Assembly: GCA_017614465.1 (NCBI GenBank)
Contig: JAGABW010000049.1
Location: 1 to 63,812, forward strand
DNA: 63,812 bases
Direction of reading: 5' to 3'
From: Bacteroidaceae bacterium
GTDB taxonomy: Bacteria; Bacteroidota; Bacteroidia; Bacteroidales; Bacteroidaceae
Shown here: positions 7,787-16,332 of the stretch, in pieces
How the letters are laid out: every line of letters starts with the position of its first letter
How positions within the stretch are numbered: position 1 is the first letter of the stretch
Made by a program: the position numbers and the translations under genes
The notes under the pieces: generated by a model
Seen by the model: only the letters and a program-made list of their open reading frames with translations
Databases searched by the model: none
Told to the model about the DNA's origin: nothing

Positions 7787-9079
7787 ATGAGTACAAAGAA
7801 AAATTATCGCTTCGAAACATTACAAGTTCATGTTGGTCAAGAACAACCAGATCCAGCAACCGATTCACGTGCAGTGCCAATATATCAAACTACAAGTTAT
7901 GTGTTCCATAATTCACAACATGCAGCCGATAGATTCGGTCTAAGAGATGCAGGTAATATCTATGGTCGTTTAACAAATTCTACGCAAGGTGTATTTGAAG
8001 AACGTGTTGCAGCTCTTGAAGGCGGTATCGCAGGTTTGGCAGTTGCTTCAGGTGCGGCTTCTATTACATATGCACTTCAAAACATTCTTCAGAATGGAGA
8101 TCATATCGTTGCTGCAAATAATCTGTATGGTGGTACATATAATCTGATAACACATACACTTGCTTCACAAGGCATAACTAACACAATTATAAATATTAAC
8201 GATCTTGATGCTTTAGAAGCAGCGATACAACCAAACACAAAAGTTGTATATGCAGAAACATTTGGAAATCCCAATAGTGATGTTCTAAACATCAAAGCTG
8301 TAGCAGATGTTGCTCACCGTCACAATATACCTCTTATAGTAGATAATACTTTCGGAACACCATATCTTATTCGTCCGATAGAACACGGAGCAGACATCGT
8401 TATTCATTCAGCAACAAAATTCATCGGTGGACATGGTTCAAGTCTTGGTGGTGTTATTGTAGATAGTGGTAAATTCAACTGGAAATCAGATCCTGATAAG
8501 TTTCCCACATTAGCAAAACCAGATCCATCGTATCATGGAATAATTTTCGCAGACGCAGTAGGGGCTGCAGCCTATGTAACCCGTATTCGTGCAGTCTTAT
8601 TAAGAGATACAGGTGCAACAATTTCTCCATTTAATGCATTCATATTGTTACAAGGACTTGAAACATTGTCGTTACGTGTAGAACGTCATGTAGAGAACGC
8701 ATTAAAGGTTGTTGAATTCCTGAATAATCATCCAAAAGTAGCTCATGTTAATCATCCTTCATTGGTTTCACATCCAGATCATGAACTGTATAATAAATAT
8801 TTCCCAAATGGGGGAGGAAGTATCTTTACATTTGAGATTAAGGGTGGTCAAGAAGAAGCATGGCGCTTTATCGACTCATTGGAGATATTCTCATTGTTAG
8901 CCAACGTGGCAGATGTTAAGAGTCTTGTTATTCATCCATATACAACAACTCACTCACAATTGTCACCGGAAGAATTGGCAGAACAGCATATTACTCCTTC
9001 TACAATTCGCATATCTGTAGGAACAGAACATATCGACGATATTTTAGAAGATTTATCACAAGCATTAGAACAAATTTAA
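7787..9079 (+). CDS. O-acetylhomoserine/O-acetylserine sulfhydrylase (Cys/Met metabolism PLP enzyme)
   Basis: Cytoplasmic PLP enzyme of the Cys/Met metabolism family. It most likely replaces the acetyl group of O-acetylhomoserine with sulfide to give homocysteine. Its 430 residues are the length of the MetY branch; cystathionine synthases and lyases are about 380-400. The N-terminus ETLQVHVGQEQPDPATDSR and the motif YGRLTNSTQ are typical. The PLP lysine is K211 in HSATKFIGGHG. I use the ATG at 7787, since an in-frame TTG at 7778 is too close to the promoter and not conserved. Fourteen bases separate it from cysK, so sulfide is channelled to two neighbouring sulfhydrylases. The exact acyl donor cannot be settled from sequence. 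Confidence 0.92.
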   Translation: MSTKKNYRFETLQVHVGQEQPDPATDSRAVPIYQTTSYVFHNSQHAADRFGLRDAGNIYGRLTNSTQGVFEERVAALEGGIAGLAVASGAASITYALQNILQNGDHIVAANNLYGGTYNLITHTLASQGITNTIININDLDALEAAIQPNTKVVYAETFGNPNSDVLNIKAVADVAHRHNIPLIVDNTFGTPYLIRPIEHGADIVIHSATKFIGGHGSSLGGVIVDSGKFNWKSDPDKFPTLAKPDPSYHGIIFADAVGAAAYVTRIRAVLLRDTGATISPFNAFILLQGLETLSLRVERHVENALKVVEFLNNHPKVAHVNHPSLVSHPDHELYNKYFPNGGGSIFTFEIKGGQEEAWRFIDSLEIFSLLANVADVKSLVIHPYTTTHSQLSPEELAEQHITPSTIRISVGTEHIDDILEDLSQALEQI

Positions 9080-9093
9080 AAATATATATCATT

Positions 9094-10041
9094 ATGGCAA
9101 AGATTGCAAAACAGCTGACAGAGCTCATCGGCAATACGCCTCTTGTAGAGCTCAATAAATTCTCAAAATCAAAAGGTATAGATACTCCATTGATTGCAAA
9201 GGTAGAATTTTTCAATCCTGGAGGTAGTGTAAAGGATCGTATTGCATTGGCAATGATTGAAGATGCAGAGCAAAAAGGTTTATTAAAACCAGGTGCAACT
9301 ATCATCGAGCCAACAAGTGGAAATACAGGTGTGGGACTTGCATTGGTTTCTGCAGTAAAAGGTTATCATCTTATTCTTACAATGCCTGAAACCATGAGTG
9401 TAGAACGCCGTAATCTTGTAAAGGCATATGGTGCTGAAATTAAACTTACTTCAGGTAAAGACGGAATGTCTGGCGCGATAAAAGCAGCAAATGAACTTCG
9501 TGACTCAATTCCAGGCAGTATAATTCTACAACAGTTTGATAATCCTTCAAATCCAGAAAGACATTATTCAAAGACAGGTGTTGAGATTTGGGAACAGACA
9601 GATGGTCAAGTAGATATATTTGTGGCCGGTGTAGGAACAGGCGGAACTATCTCTGGTGTAGGTAAAAGACTTAAGGAATTCAATCCAAATGTAAAAATCA
9701 TTGCTGTCGAACCAAAATCTTCTCCAGTATTGAATGGCGGTCAGAGCGGTCCACACAAAATTCAAGGTATTGGTGCAGGATTTGTTCCTAAGAACTATGA
9801 TGCAAGTATTATCGACGAAGTTTTCGATGTAGAAAATGATGATGCAATTCGAACAGGTCGTGAACTTGCACGTCAGGAAGGACTTTTGGTCGGTATTTCA
9901 GCTGGTGCCGCAGCTTATGCCGCAGCCGAGATTGCACGACGTCCAGAAAATAAAGGAAAGAAAATCGTGGCATTGTTACCAGATACAGGAGAAAGATATT
10001 TATCAACAGTTTTATATGCTTTTGAGGATTATCCATTATAA
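9094..10041 (+). CDS. cysK: Cysteine synthase A
   Basis: O-acetylserine sulfhydrylase, the last step of cysteine biosynthesis. The 315 residues are the usual length. K47 in NPGGSVKDRIAL is the PLP Schiff-base lysine. EPTSGNTGVGLA is the substrate loop, GVGTGGTISG binds the cofactor phosphate, and the C-terminal LPDTGERYLS is typical of CysK rather than CysM. It is cotranscribed with the upstream sulfhydrylase and closed by a strong terminator. Confidence 0.96.
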   Translation: MAKIAKQLTELIGNTPLVELNKFSKSKGIDTPLIAKVEFFNPGGSVKDRIALAMIEDAEQKGLLKPGATIIEPTSGNTGVGLALVSAVKGYHLILTMPETMSVERRNLVKAYGAEIKLTSGKDGMSGAIKAANELRDSIPGSIILQQFDNPSNPERHYSKTGVEIWEQTDGQVDIFVAGVGTGGTISGVGKRLKEFNPNVKIIAVEPKSSPVLNGGQSGPHKIQGIGAGFVPKNYDASIIDEVFDVENDDAIRTGRELARQEGLLVGISAGAAAYAAAEIARRPENKGKKIVALLPDTGERYLSTVLYAFEDYPL

Positions 10042-10100
10042 AGTATTTGTGAACAATTTATTGTTAACCGAATTTTTAGATAAGCCATAATTTATAAATA

Positions 10101-10149
10101 TGAGGAATGACAGATGTATAAGAGTTTCAGTCATTCCTCATTGTTTTTT
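10101..10149 (+). terminator. Rho-independent terminator after cysK
   Basis: TGAGGAATGAC (10101-10111) pairs perfectly with GTCATTCCTCA (10130-10140), an 11-bp stem with an 18-base loop. It is followed by TTGTTTTTTC. This is the strongest terminator in the left part of the window. Confidence 0.8.
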
Positions 10150-10394
10150 CAGAAAAATGCCCAAATACCTATTTATATAATTATTTATGTTTTTCAACAT
10201 AATCAATGTTATGTTTAATTCATTAAATATAAACATTGATATACCCTTATATATATTCGTGATTGTTTGCTTGATTTTTTGTGTTTTGTGTAATTTTATG
10301 TTTAATATCTGTGTAAATATGCTAAATGTAGGTTAAAGAAATGTAATTGGAGTAAAATATTTGTATATATTTAAGAAATAAGGGAATTATTTTA

Positions 10395-10402
10395 TAACTT
10401 TG
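10395..10402 (+). promoter_or_regulatory. ruvX -7 promoter element
   Basis: TAACTTTG matches TAnnTTTG exactly and lies 43 bases before the ruvX ATG. No TTTG occurs at the right spacing upstream, so this is a half-site call. Confidence 0.4.
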
Positions 10403-10444
10403 CAATATAGATTTGATTAGACCACACATATTAATAACTTAAAG

Positions 10445-10879
10445 ATGGGAAGATTTTTAGCTATAGATTATGGAAAGAAACGTTCAGGGATAGCCGTAAC
10501 GGATGTTCTTAATTTGATTTCAAATCCATTGACTACAGTTGAAACTACTCAATTGTTTGATTTTATAGCTGAATATGTCTCTAAAGAAGACGTTGAGCGC
10601 ATTATAATTGGTAAGCCTTTACAAACAAATGGTGAATATTCTGAGAATATGAAACGTGTTGAGCCCTTTTATAACAGATTAAAGAAATTATACCCATCTA
10701 TCATAATTGAATATTTTGATGAACGATATACTTCTGTATTAGCTCACCAAGCGATATTAGAAAGCGGAATTAAAAAGAAAGACAGACAGAATAAAGCTTT
10801 AGTAGATAAAATAAGTGCTTCGATCATTCTTGAAGGTTATATGGAGCACTTGAGATTCACAAACGAACATAATAATTGA
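10445..10879 (+). CDS. ruvX: Putative Holliday junction resolvase / pre-16S rRNA nuclease YqgF
   Basis: RNase H-fold nuclease of the YqgF/RuvX family, involved in 16S rRNA 5' maturation in E. coli and proposed as a junction resolvase. The 144 residues are the usual size. It has the N-terminal acidic motif LAIDYGKKRSGIAVTD, the IIGKPLQTNGE strand, and YFDERYTS with a second catalytic acidic residue. The def gene starts 15 bases downstream, a pairing seen in Bacteroidetes. Confidence 0.93.
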   Translation: MGRFLAIDYGKKRSGIAVTDVLNLISNPLTTVETTQLFDFIAEYVSKEDVERIIIGKPLQTNGEYSENMKRVEPFYNRLKKLYPSIIIEYFDERYTSVLAHQAILESGIKKKDRQNKALVDKISASIILEGYMEHLRFTNEHNN

Positions 10880-10894
10880 TAAAAATATAATATT

Positions 10895-11452
10895 ATGATA
10901 CTTCCAATGTATATATTTGGACAGTCAGTGTTGAGACAAGAAACTGAAGAGATTTCCAAAGACTATCCAAATCTAAAAGAATTAATAGATAATATGTTTG
11001 AGACAATGAAGCTTGCTGAAGGTGTTGGCTTGGCTGCTCCTCAGATAGGCCTCCCTATTCGCATGTTTGTTGTCGATTTAGATGTATTACAAGATGAATT
11101 CCCACAATATAAGGATTTTTTCCGTGTGTATATAAATCCTGAAATTCTTGAAGAAAGTGAAGAAACTTGCGTTATAGAAGAAGGTTGTTTAAGTATACCT
11201 GGAGTTCATGAAGGTGTACGTAGAGCATCTTCCGTTCATGTGAAATACTATGATGAGAATTTTGAATTACATGATGAATGGCTCGATAACTTTGCAGCAC
11301 GAGTATTCCAACATGAATATGATCACCTTGAAGGCATTCTCTTTGTGGATCATGTTTCTTCATTACGAAAACAATTGATTAAGAAGAAATTAATTGCAAT
11401 GAAAAAAGGTCAAATACGATGTGATTATAAAATAAAGAAGAATCACGGTTAG
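10895..11452 (+). CDS. def: Peptide deformylase
   Basis: Removes the N-formyl group from nascent proteins at the ribosome exit. The 185 residues contain all three family motifs: GVGLAAPQIG (motif 1), EEGCLSIPG with the metal-binding Cys (motif 2), and QHEYDHLEG, where the two His complete the metal site and Glu is catalytic (motif 3). It is cotranscribed with ruvX, and a TPR gene follows 10 bases later. Confidence 0.97.
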   Translation: MILPMYIFGQSVLRQETEEISKDYPNLKELIDNMFETMKLAEGVGLAAPQIGLPIRMFVVDLDVLQDEFPQYKDFFRVYINPEILEESEETCVIEEGCLSIPGVHEGVRRASSVHVKYYDENFELHDEWLDNFAARVFQHEYDHLEGILFVDHVSSLRKQLIKKKLIAMKKGQIRCDYKIKKNHG

Positions 11453-11462
11453 ACTTAAGACG

Positions 11463-13279
11463 ATGTACAGACACAACACTAAAAGACAATGTAAAACGAT
11501 AATTAAGTGCAGTTTTGCTCGTTACTTAATTATCTTTTGTCTGTGTTTGTCTTATAGTTGCAATGTCTGTGCTCAGATCAACATCGACCGAATGATAAAA
11601 ATCGGGCGTAATGCGCTTTATTATAATGATTATGTGTTATCTATACAATATTTTAATTCTATAATAGAGTCCCGCCCTACCCTGTTTTATCCTATTTTTA
11701 TCGTGCTTTGGCTAAGTTTTATCTTGAGGATTATGTGGGAGCAACAAAAGATTGTACAAGTGCCATTGATTTGAATCCCTATTATCACGAGGCATACAAA
11801 GTGCGTGCTTTATCGTATATTAATCAAGATTACTACAAAGAAGCTGCAGAGGATTATAAAAAGTTACTTAGCTTATCTCCTGACGATCCTAAGGACTGGC
11901 AAAATTTTGCTTGCTGTTATATTAATTTAGATAGTCTTGAACTTGCTGATTCTACCCTGATTTACATATCTAAAAGATGGCCTGACATTGCTAATATCTA
12001 TGTCATACGTGCACAATTAATGATGCAACAGGACAACATGACGATGGCAGACTCTTTGATAGACACAGCCTTGAAACATGAAGCATATAATGTAAAGGCT
12101 TTAACTGCAAAGTCAAAACTATTGATGGCAAAAGAGGATTTTTCTAATGCAGAGCCTGTACTCAATGAAGCATTAAGATTACAGCCTATAAATACTCATA
12201 ATCTAATAAACCGAGCATTGTGCAGATATCATTTAAACAATTATCGTGGAGCAATGCAGGACTATAATACGGCTCTTGAGATTGATTCTACTAATTTTAT
12301 TGGCAGATATAATCGTGCTTTGCTTTTAAAAACTGTTGGAGAAGATTATAAAGCGATTAACGATTTTAATTATATATTAAGCATAGATCCCAATGACATA
12401 ATGTCGCTATTTAATAGAGCTGTGTTGTTAGATCAAACAGGAGACTATAGAGGCGCTATTCGTGATTATACCCGAGTAATATCAGAATACCCTAAGTTTA
12501 TATATGTTTATCAACTGCGAGCTGCTGCCCGACGTAAAATCGGTGATATAAATGGTGCTATTCGTGACGAAGATCATATATTACGTGAAACGATAGCTCA
12601 TAGATATGGATATTCTACAAGCACAAGCAGACTGAAAAATAAAACCAGAAAGAAATCACAGATTAATATAGATGAATATTCCAAATTAGTGGCACAAGAT
12701 GACGAAGAAGAAGAAATCCACTATGAAAGTGAATTAAGAGGTAAGATTCAGAACAAGGAGTTTGAAATCAAATTATTGCCGATAATTATAGTCACAAATG
12801 TTGAGACCACGCCAACTGATATTCAGTTGACTGATTACAGAATACAAGCATACAATATGCAGAATTCCACTCTGAATAATTTTAAGAAAGGTGTTGAACT
12901 ATGTGTAAGTGCCGACGATAAACGATTGGATTTTGCTGATTCAAAAAAGAATAATACATTAAACAACAATAGCTATATGAATATAATATATTCACAAGCT
13001 GAGGAATGTTTTTCTAATGTAATATCTGATATACCAAATCTTGCTGAAGCATATTATAATCGTGCTATAACACGCGAGATGCAGGGAAAGCTTGTTGACG
13101 CCAAGGATGACTTTGACAAGGCTATTAAATTTAATCCAGTATTTGCCAAAGCTTATTTTAATAGAGGAATCAACCATTACAATCAAGGTAATCTGAATGA
13201 TGCCATGAAAGATCTAAGTAAGGCTGGCGAACTGGGAATACATCAAGTATATAGTATAATGAAACAATTAAAAAAATAA
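11463..13279 (+). CDS. Exported TPR-repeat protein, interrupted by an apparent one-base frameshift
   Basis: Two open frames together make one protein of about 605 residues. Codons from 11463 give a hydrophobic export signal (ARYLIIFCLCLSYSCNVCAQ) and the first TPR helix. The frame then continues in the -1 register, from about 11699 to the stop at 13279, with many TPR units (for example ALEIDSTNFIGRYNRALLLK and AYYNRAITREMQGK). Restoring one T to the T5 run at 11695-11699 joins them as PIFYRALAKFYLEDY, which keeps the TPR spacing. It may be a sequencing error, a true pseudogene, or a slippage-tolerant gene. The pieces on their own would be 11463-11774 and about 11708-13279. The partner and role are unknown. 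It follows ruvX-def, probably in the same operon. Confidence 0.75.
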
Positions 13280-13285
13280 TGATTT

Positions 13286-13714
13286 ATGAAAAAAATTATG
13301 TCAATTGCAACCATTTTAGTAATGGCTCTTTTATCAGTTTCTTGTGATAAATATGATGTTTCTTGTTCTGTTCCTGTTTTTGACGGACTGACTATTACTC
13401 CAGATCAATGTTATGCCAACGATGAGGTTAAGATAACGCTAAACATAAAGAGTCCTGGAAAGAATGCTTATATCTATGAGTCTGTATTCGTTATCTATAA
13501 TGGTTCTAAGGAGGTTTCAAGAACCACTCTATCAAAAAATGAATTTAATCTTAATTACAATACTTATAAAATTAAAGCCCCAAAAACTCCTGGTACATAC
13601 ACAATCTCTATACTTCCAAGAATCTCGTTTACAGCAGGAAACGTTATTTATCCAACTAATCAACCAAGTGAACAGAAAGCTAAATTGGTTGTGCTCGATG
13701 ATGAAGAAGAATAG
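13286..13714 (+). CDS. Small putative lipoprotein of unknown function
   Basis: 142 residues with a lipoprotein signal peptide: a Lys start, a hydrophobic core, and a lipobox ending in LLSVSC with Cys20. The mature part is rich in Thr, Ile and Tyr with alternating hydrophobics, suggesting a single Ig-like beta-sandwich (PGTYTISILPRIS is a typical edge). It ends in an acidic DDEEE tail. I do not recognise a named family. It follows the TPR gene by six bases and is probably an outer-membrane-anchored partner of it. The GH51 gene starts 39 bases later. Confidence 0.75.
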   Translation: MKKIMSIATILVMALLSVSCDKYDVSCSVPVFDGLTITPDQCYANDEVKITLNIKSPGKNAYIYESVFVIYNGSKEVSRTTLSKNEFNLNYNTYKIKAPKTPGTYTISILPRISFTAGNVIYPTNQPSEQKAKLVVLDDEEE

Positions 13715-13753
13715 TTTTTTTATTAATCATTAAACATTACAACCCAATTCTTT

Positions 13754-16327
13754 ATGAGAAAACTTTTAATATTAATTACCTTTTCAATTCTTGGATTAGG
13801 AACCGTGCGAGCAGCACATCCTGATTCTGTGTACATCTTCTCTTATGGAAACCCACAGAACTCGAAAGATGGTCTTCATCTGTCGTGGAGTATTGATAAT
13901 GAGAAATGGAATGAAATCGGTCATAACTATTCAGTAGTAAAGTCGGATTTCGGTTCGTGGGGAAGTCAGAAAAACATGTTCACTCCTTCTGTACTGAAAG
14001 ATGGTGATATGTGGTATGCTGTATGGTCTTTGGGAAAAGACATAAATCAATTTGCTACAACTAATACAACGAACCTTACATTATGGAAACCACAGGATTA
14101 TCCATTTGTAAAAAAGGGACTGACTGTCTTAAATCCGGTATTATCAAAAAAGAACGATAGTTTTGTTGTTTCTTTTAAATCCACTGATAATAAATTCTAC
14201 CAGGTATCAAGCAAAGACTTTATTAATTGGTCAGAAGCCGTTGAAATAGAGTCAAATAAATATAATGCCGCAAGAAAGTCCGTAACAATAAGAAATATTG
14301 AGCGCACAGGTGATGTCTCACGCATTAGTTGGGATATGTTAAATAACATACTAAATCAAGTGGCTGTAACAGAACAGAATAATGCAAAGTATCGTGAAAG
14401 CATGCGTGATGACTCAAAACGATTTGCTAATTTGAACAATGTTTCGGCATCATTGACTTTGAATTATGACAATTCTAAATCTATAAGTCCCGACTTAATC
14501 GGAATCTTCTTTGAGGATATCAGTTATGCAGCCGATGGCGGTCTTTATGCAGAACTGATTCAAAACAGAGACTTTGAATATACAGCACTTGATAATAATG
14601 CTTGGAACTCACAGTCTTTCTGGAGATTAGAAGGCGAAGGCTCTAACTGGGAAATAAATACAGACTCCCCTATTCATGCTAACAACTCACATTATTCGGT
14701 CTTAACAACTAAGTCACAAGGTGCATCACTTGTTAACGTCGGATTTGATGGTATTTCTTTAAAAAAGGGTGAGAAATATAATCTCTCTTTATTCCTAAAA
14801 GCATTAGACGGAAAAAGCCATAAGGTTTGTGTTCAGTTGCTTGATAGTACAAATGTTGTCGCAGAAACGATCTTATCAACTGCAACAGATTGGAAGAATC
14901 TGAAGAAGACATTAACAGCAAAGTGTGATACAAAAAGTGGTAAATTAGCTATAAAACCATTGGATGAAGGCAAAATAGCTATTGACTTCGTCAGTTTGTT
15001 CCCTCAAAACACATTTAAAAACAGACCGAACGGCTTGCGTAAGGATCTTGCACAATTATTAAGTGACATGCATCCTCGTTTTGTAAGATTCCCTGGTGGA
15101 TGTGTATCACACGGACAGGGTTTACATAATATGTACAGATGGGTAAACACCGTTGGGCCATTATGGGAAAGAAAACCCCTATCTAATATCTGGAGCTATC
15201 ATCAAACAGCAGGATTGGGCTTTTATGAATATTTCCAATTTTGCGAAGATATAGGAGCTGAACCACTTCCCGTTTTACCAGCAGGAGTCAGTTGTCAGAA
15301 TTCATGGCGTGATGGTCATGGTCAACAAGGAGGACTTGCTTTCGAAGGAGAAAAACAAGCTCTCGGATTCGACGATCTCCCAACTATGGAAGAATATTTA
15401 CAAGAGTTGTTGAATCTTATAGAATGGGCCAATGGCGATCCTAAAACATCAAAATGGGCAAAGATGCGTGCAGACGCAGGTCATCCTAAACCATTTAATT
15501 TAAAATATCTTGGAATCGGTAATGAGGATTTGATAAGTGAGGTCTTTGTAAAACGATTCAACTACCTTAATCGGGCTATTAAGGCCAAATATCCGGAAAT
15601 TCAAGTAGTTGGAACGGTAGGACCATTTTTCGATGGTAGTGATTATGAATATGGTTGGGAACTTGCTCGTAAGGAAAATGTTGATATAGTAGATGAACAC
15701 TATTATGTAAGTCCTGGATGGTATATCCATAACCAAGATTTCTATGACAAGTATGATCGTAAAGGCACAAAAGTTTATCTTGGCGAATGGGCAAGTCAGA
15801 ATCGATTTATGGAGAATGCTTTAGCTGAAGCCTTGCATCTGATTAACCTCGAACGTAATGCCGACGTTGTAGTCATGTCAAGTTATGCCCCATTGTTTTG
15901 TAATGAAAAACATGCAAAATGGAATCCTGATATGATTTATTTTAATAACGACGGATATACATTAACTCCAAGTTATTATGTTCAGATGTTGTATGGACAA
16001 AACAATGGAAAGAAATATATTCCAGGAAACTTGAAAATACAAGGTAATGAGGATGTAAACCTTCGTGTGAGATCTTCTGTTGTAGAAGCAGAAAACGGAG
16101 ACCTTATAATCAAATTGGTAAATCTGTTACCTGCAACAGTTGATATGACGATCGATTTGGGCGATTTATCTGCATTTAGTAAGACTGCTAAATTGTCTGT
16201 TCTTTCAGGCGAACCATTCGATAAAGAAGTACAACCGGTTTATAGTTCAATCGAGGTCAAGAATAACATGGCTTATTCTCTGCCAAAATACTCGTTAAGT
16301 GTCATAAGAATTAAAAAGAACAAATAA
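13754..16327 (+). CDS. Secreted alpha-L-arabinofuranosidase, GH51, with extra N-terminal domain
   Basis: Predicted to release terminal alpha-L-arabinofuranose from arabinan or arabinoxylan, in the periplasm or at the cell surface. The 857 residues begin with a signal peptide (MRKLLILITFSILGLGTVRA). About 180 residues follow that resemble part of a five-bladed GH43/GH32-like domain (FTPSVLKDGDMWYAVWS). From about residue 228 the GH51 module starts: GIFFEDISYAADGG, a carbohydrate-binding-like insert at about 290-420, and the TIM barrel. The acid/base is E591 in GIGNED and the nucleophile is probably E678 in YLGEWAS. No SusC/SusD or other polysaccharide genes adjoin it, so it is not in a classic utilisation locus. 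Confidence 0.9.
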   Translation: MRKLLILITFSILGLGTVRAAHPDSVYIFSYGNPQNSKDGLHLSWSIDNEKWNEIGHNYSVVKSDFGSWGSQKNMFTPSVLKDGDMWYAVWSLGKDINQFATTNTTNLTLWKPQDYPFVKKGLTVLNPVLSKKNDSFVVSFKSTDNKFYQVSSKDFINWSEAVEIESNKYNAARKSVTIRNIERTGDVSRISWDMLNNILNQVAVTEQNNAKYRESMRDDSKRFANLNNVSASLTLNYDNSKSISPDLIGIFFEDISYAADGGLYAELIQNRDFEYTALDNNAWNSQSFWRLEGEGSNWEINTDSPIHANNSHYSVLTTKSQGASLVNVGFDGISLKKGEKYNLSLFLKALDGKSHKVCVQLLDSTNVVAETILSTATDWKNLKKTLTAKCDTKSGKLAIKPLDEGKIAIDFVSLFPQNTFKNRPNGLRKDLAQLLSDMHPRFVRFPGGCVSHGQGLHNMYRWVNTVGPLWERKPLSNIWSYHQTAGLGFYEYFQFCEDIGAEPLPVLPAGVSCQNSWRDGHGQQGGLAFEGEKQALGFDDLPTMEEYLQELLNLIEWANGDPKTSKWAKMRADAGHPKPFNLKYLGIGNEDLISEVFVKRFNYLNRAIKAKYPEIQVVGTVGPFFDGSDYEYGWELARKENVDIVDEHYYVSPGWYIHNQDFYDKYDRKGTKVYLGEWASQNRFMENALAEALHLINLERNADVVVMSSYAPLFCNEKHAKWNPDMIYFNNDGYTLTPSYYVQMLYGQNNGKKYIPGNLKIQGNEDVNLRVRSSVVEAENGDLIIKLVNLLPATVDMTIDLGDLSAFSKTAKLSVLSGEPFDKEVQPVYSSIEVKNNMAYSLPKYSLSVIRIKKNK

Positions 16328-16332
16328 TAGAT

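Larger units (their letters stand above)
10042..10444. other. Intergenic region cysK-ruvX
   Basis: About 400 non-coding bases. It contains the cysK terminator, an AT-rich interrupted hairpin (10202-10240: ATCAATGTT with AACATTGAT, plus an inner TTTAAT/ATTAAA), and a -7 box TAACTTTG at 10395-10402 that probably starts the ruvX transcript. I see no gene in it. Confidence 0.5.

Noticed and set aside
11690..11702. Programmed -1 frameshift for the TPR gene
   Set aside because: There is a T5 run where a single-tRNA slip is possible, but no X XXY YYZ heptamer in the right frame and no clear downstream stem. A missing T is the simpler explanation, so it was not called as recoding.
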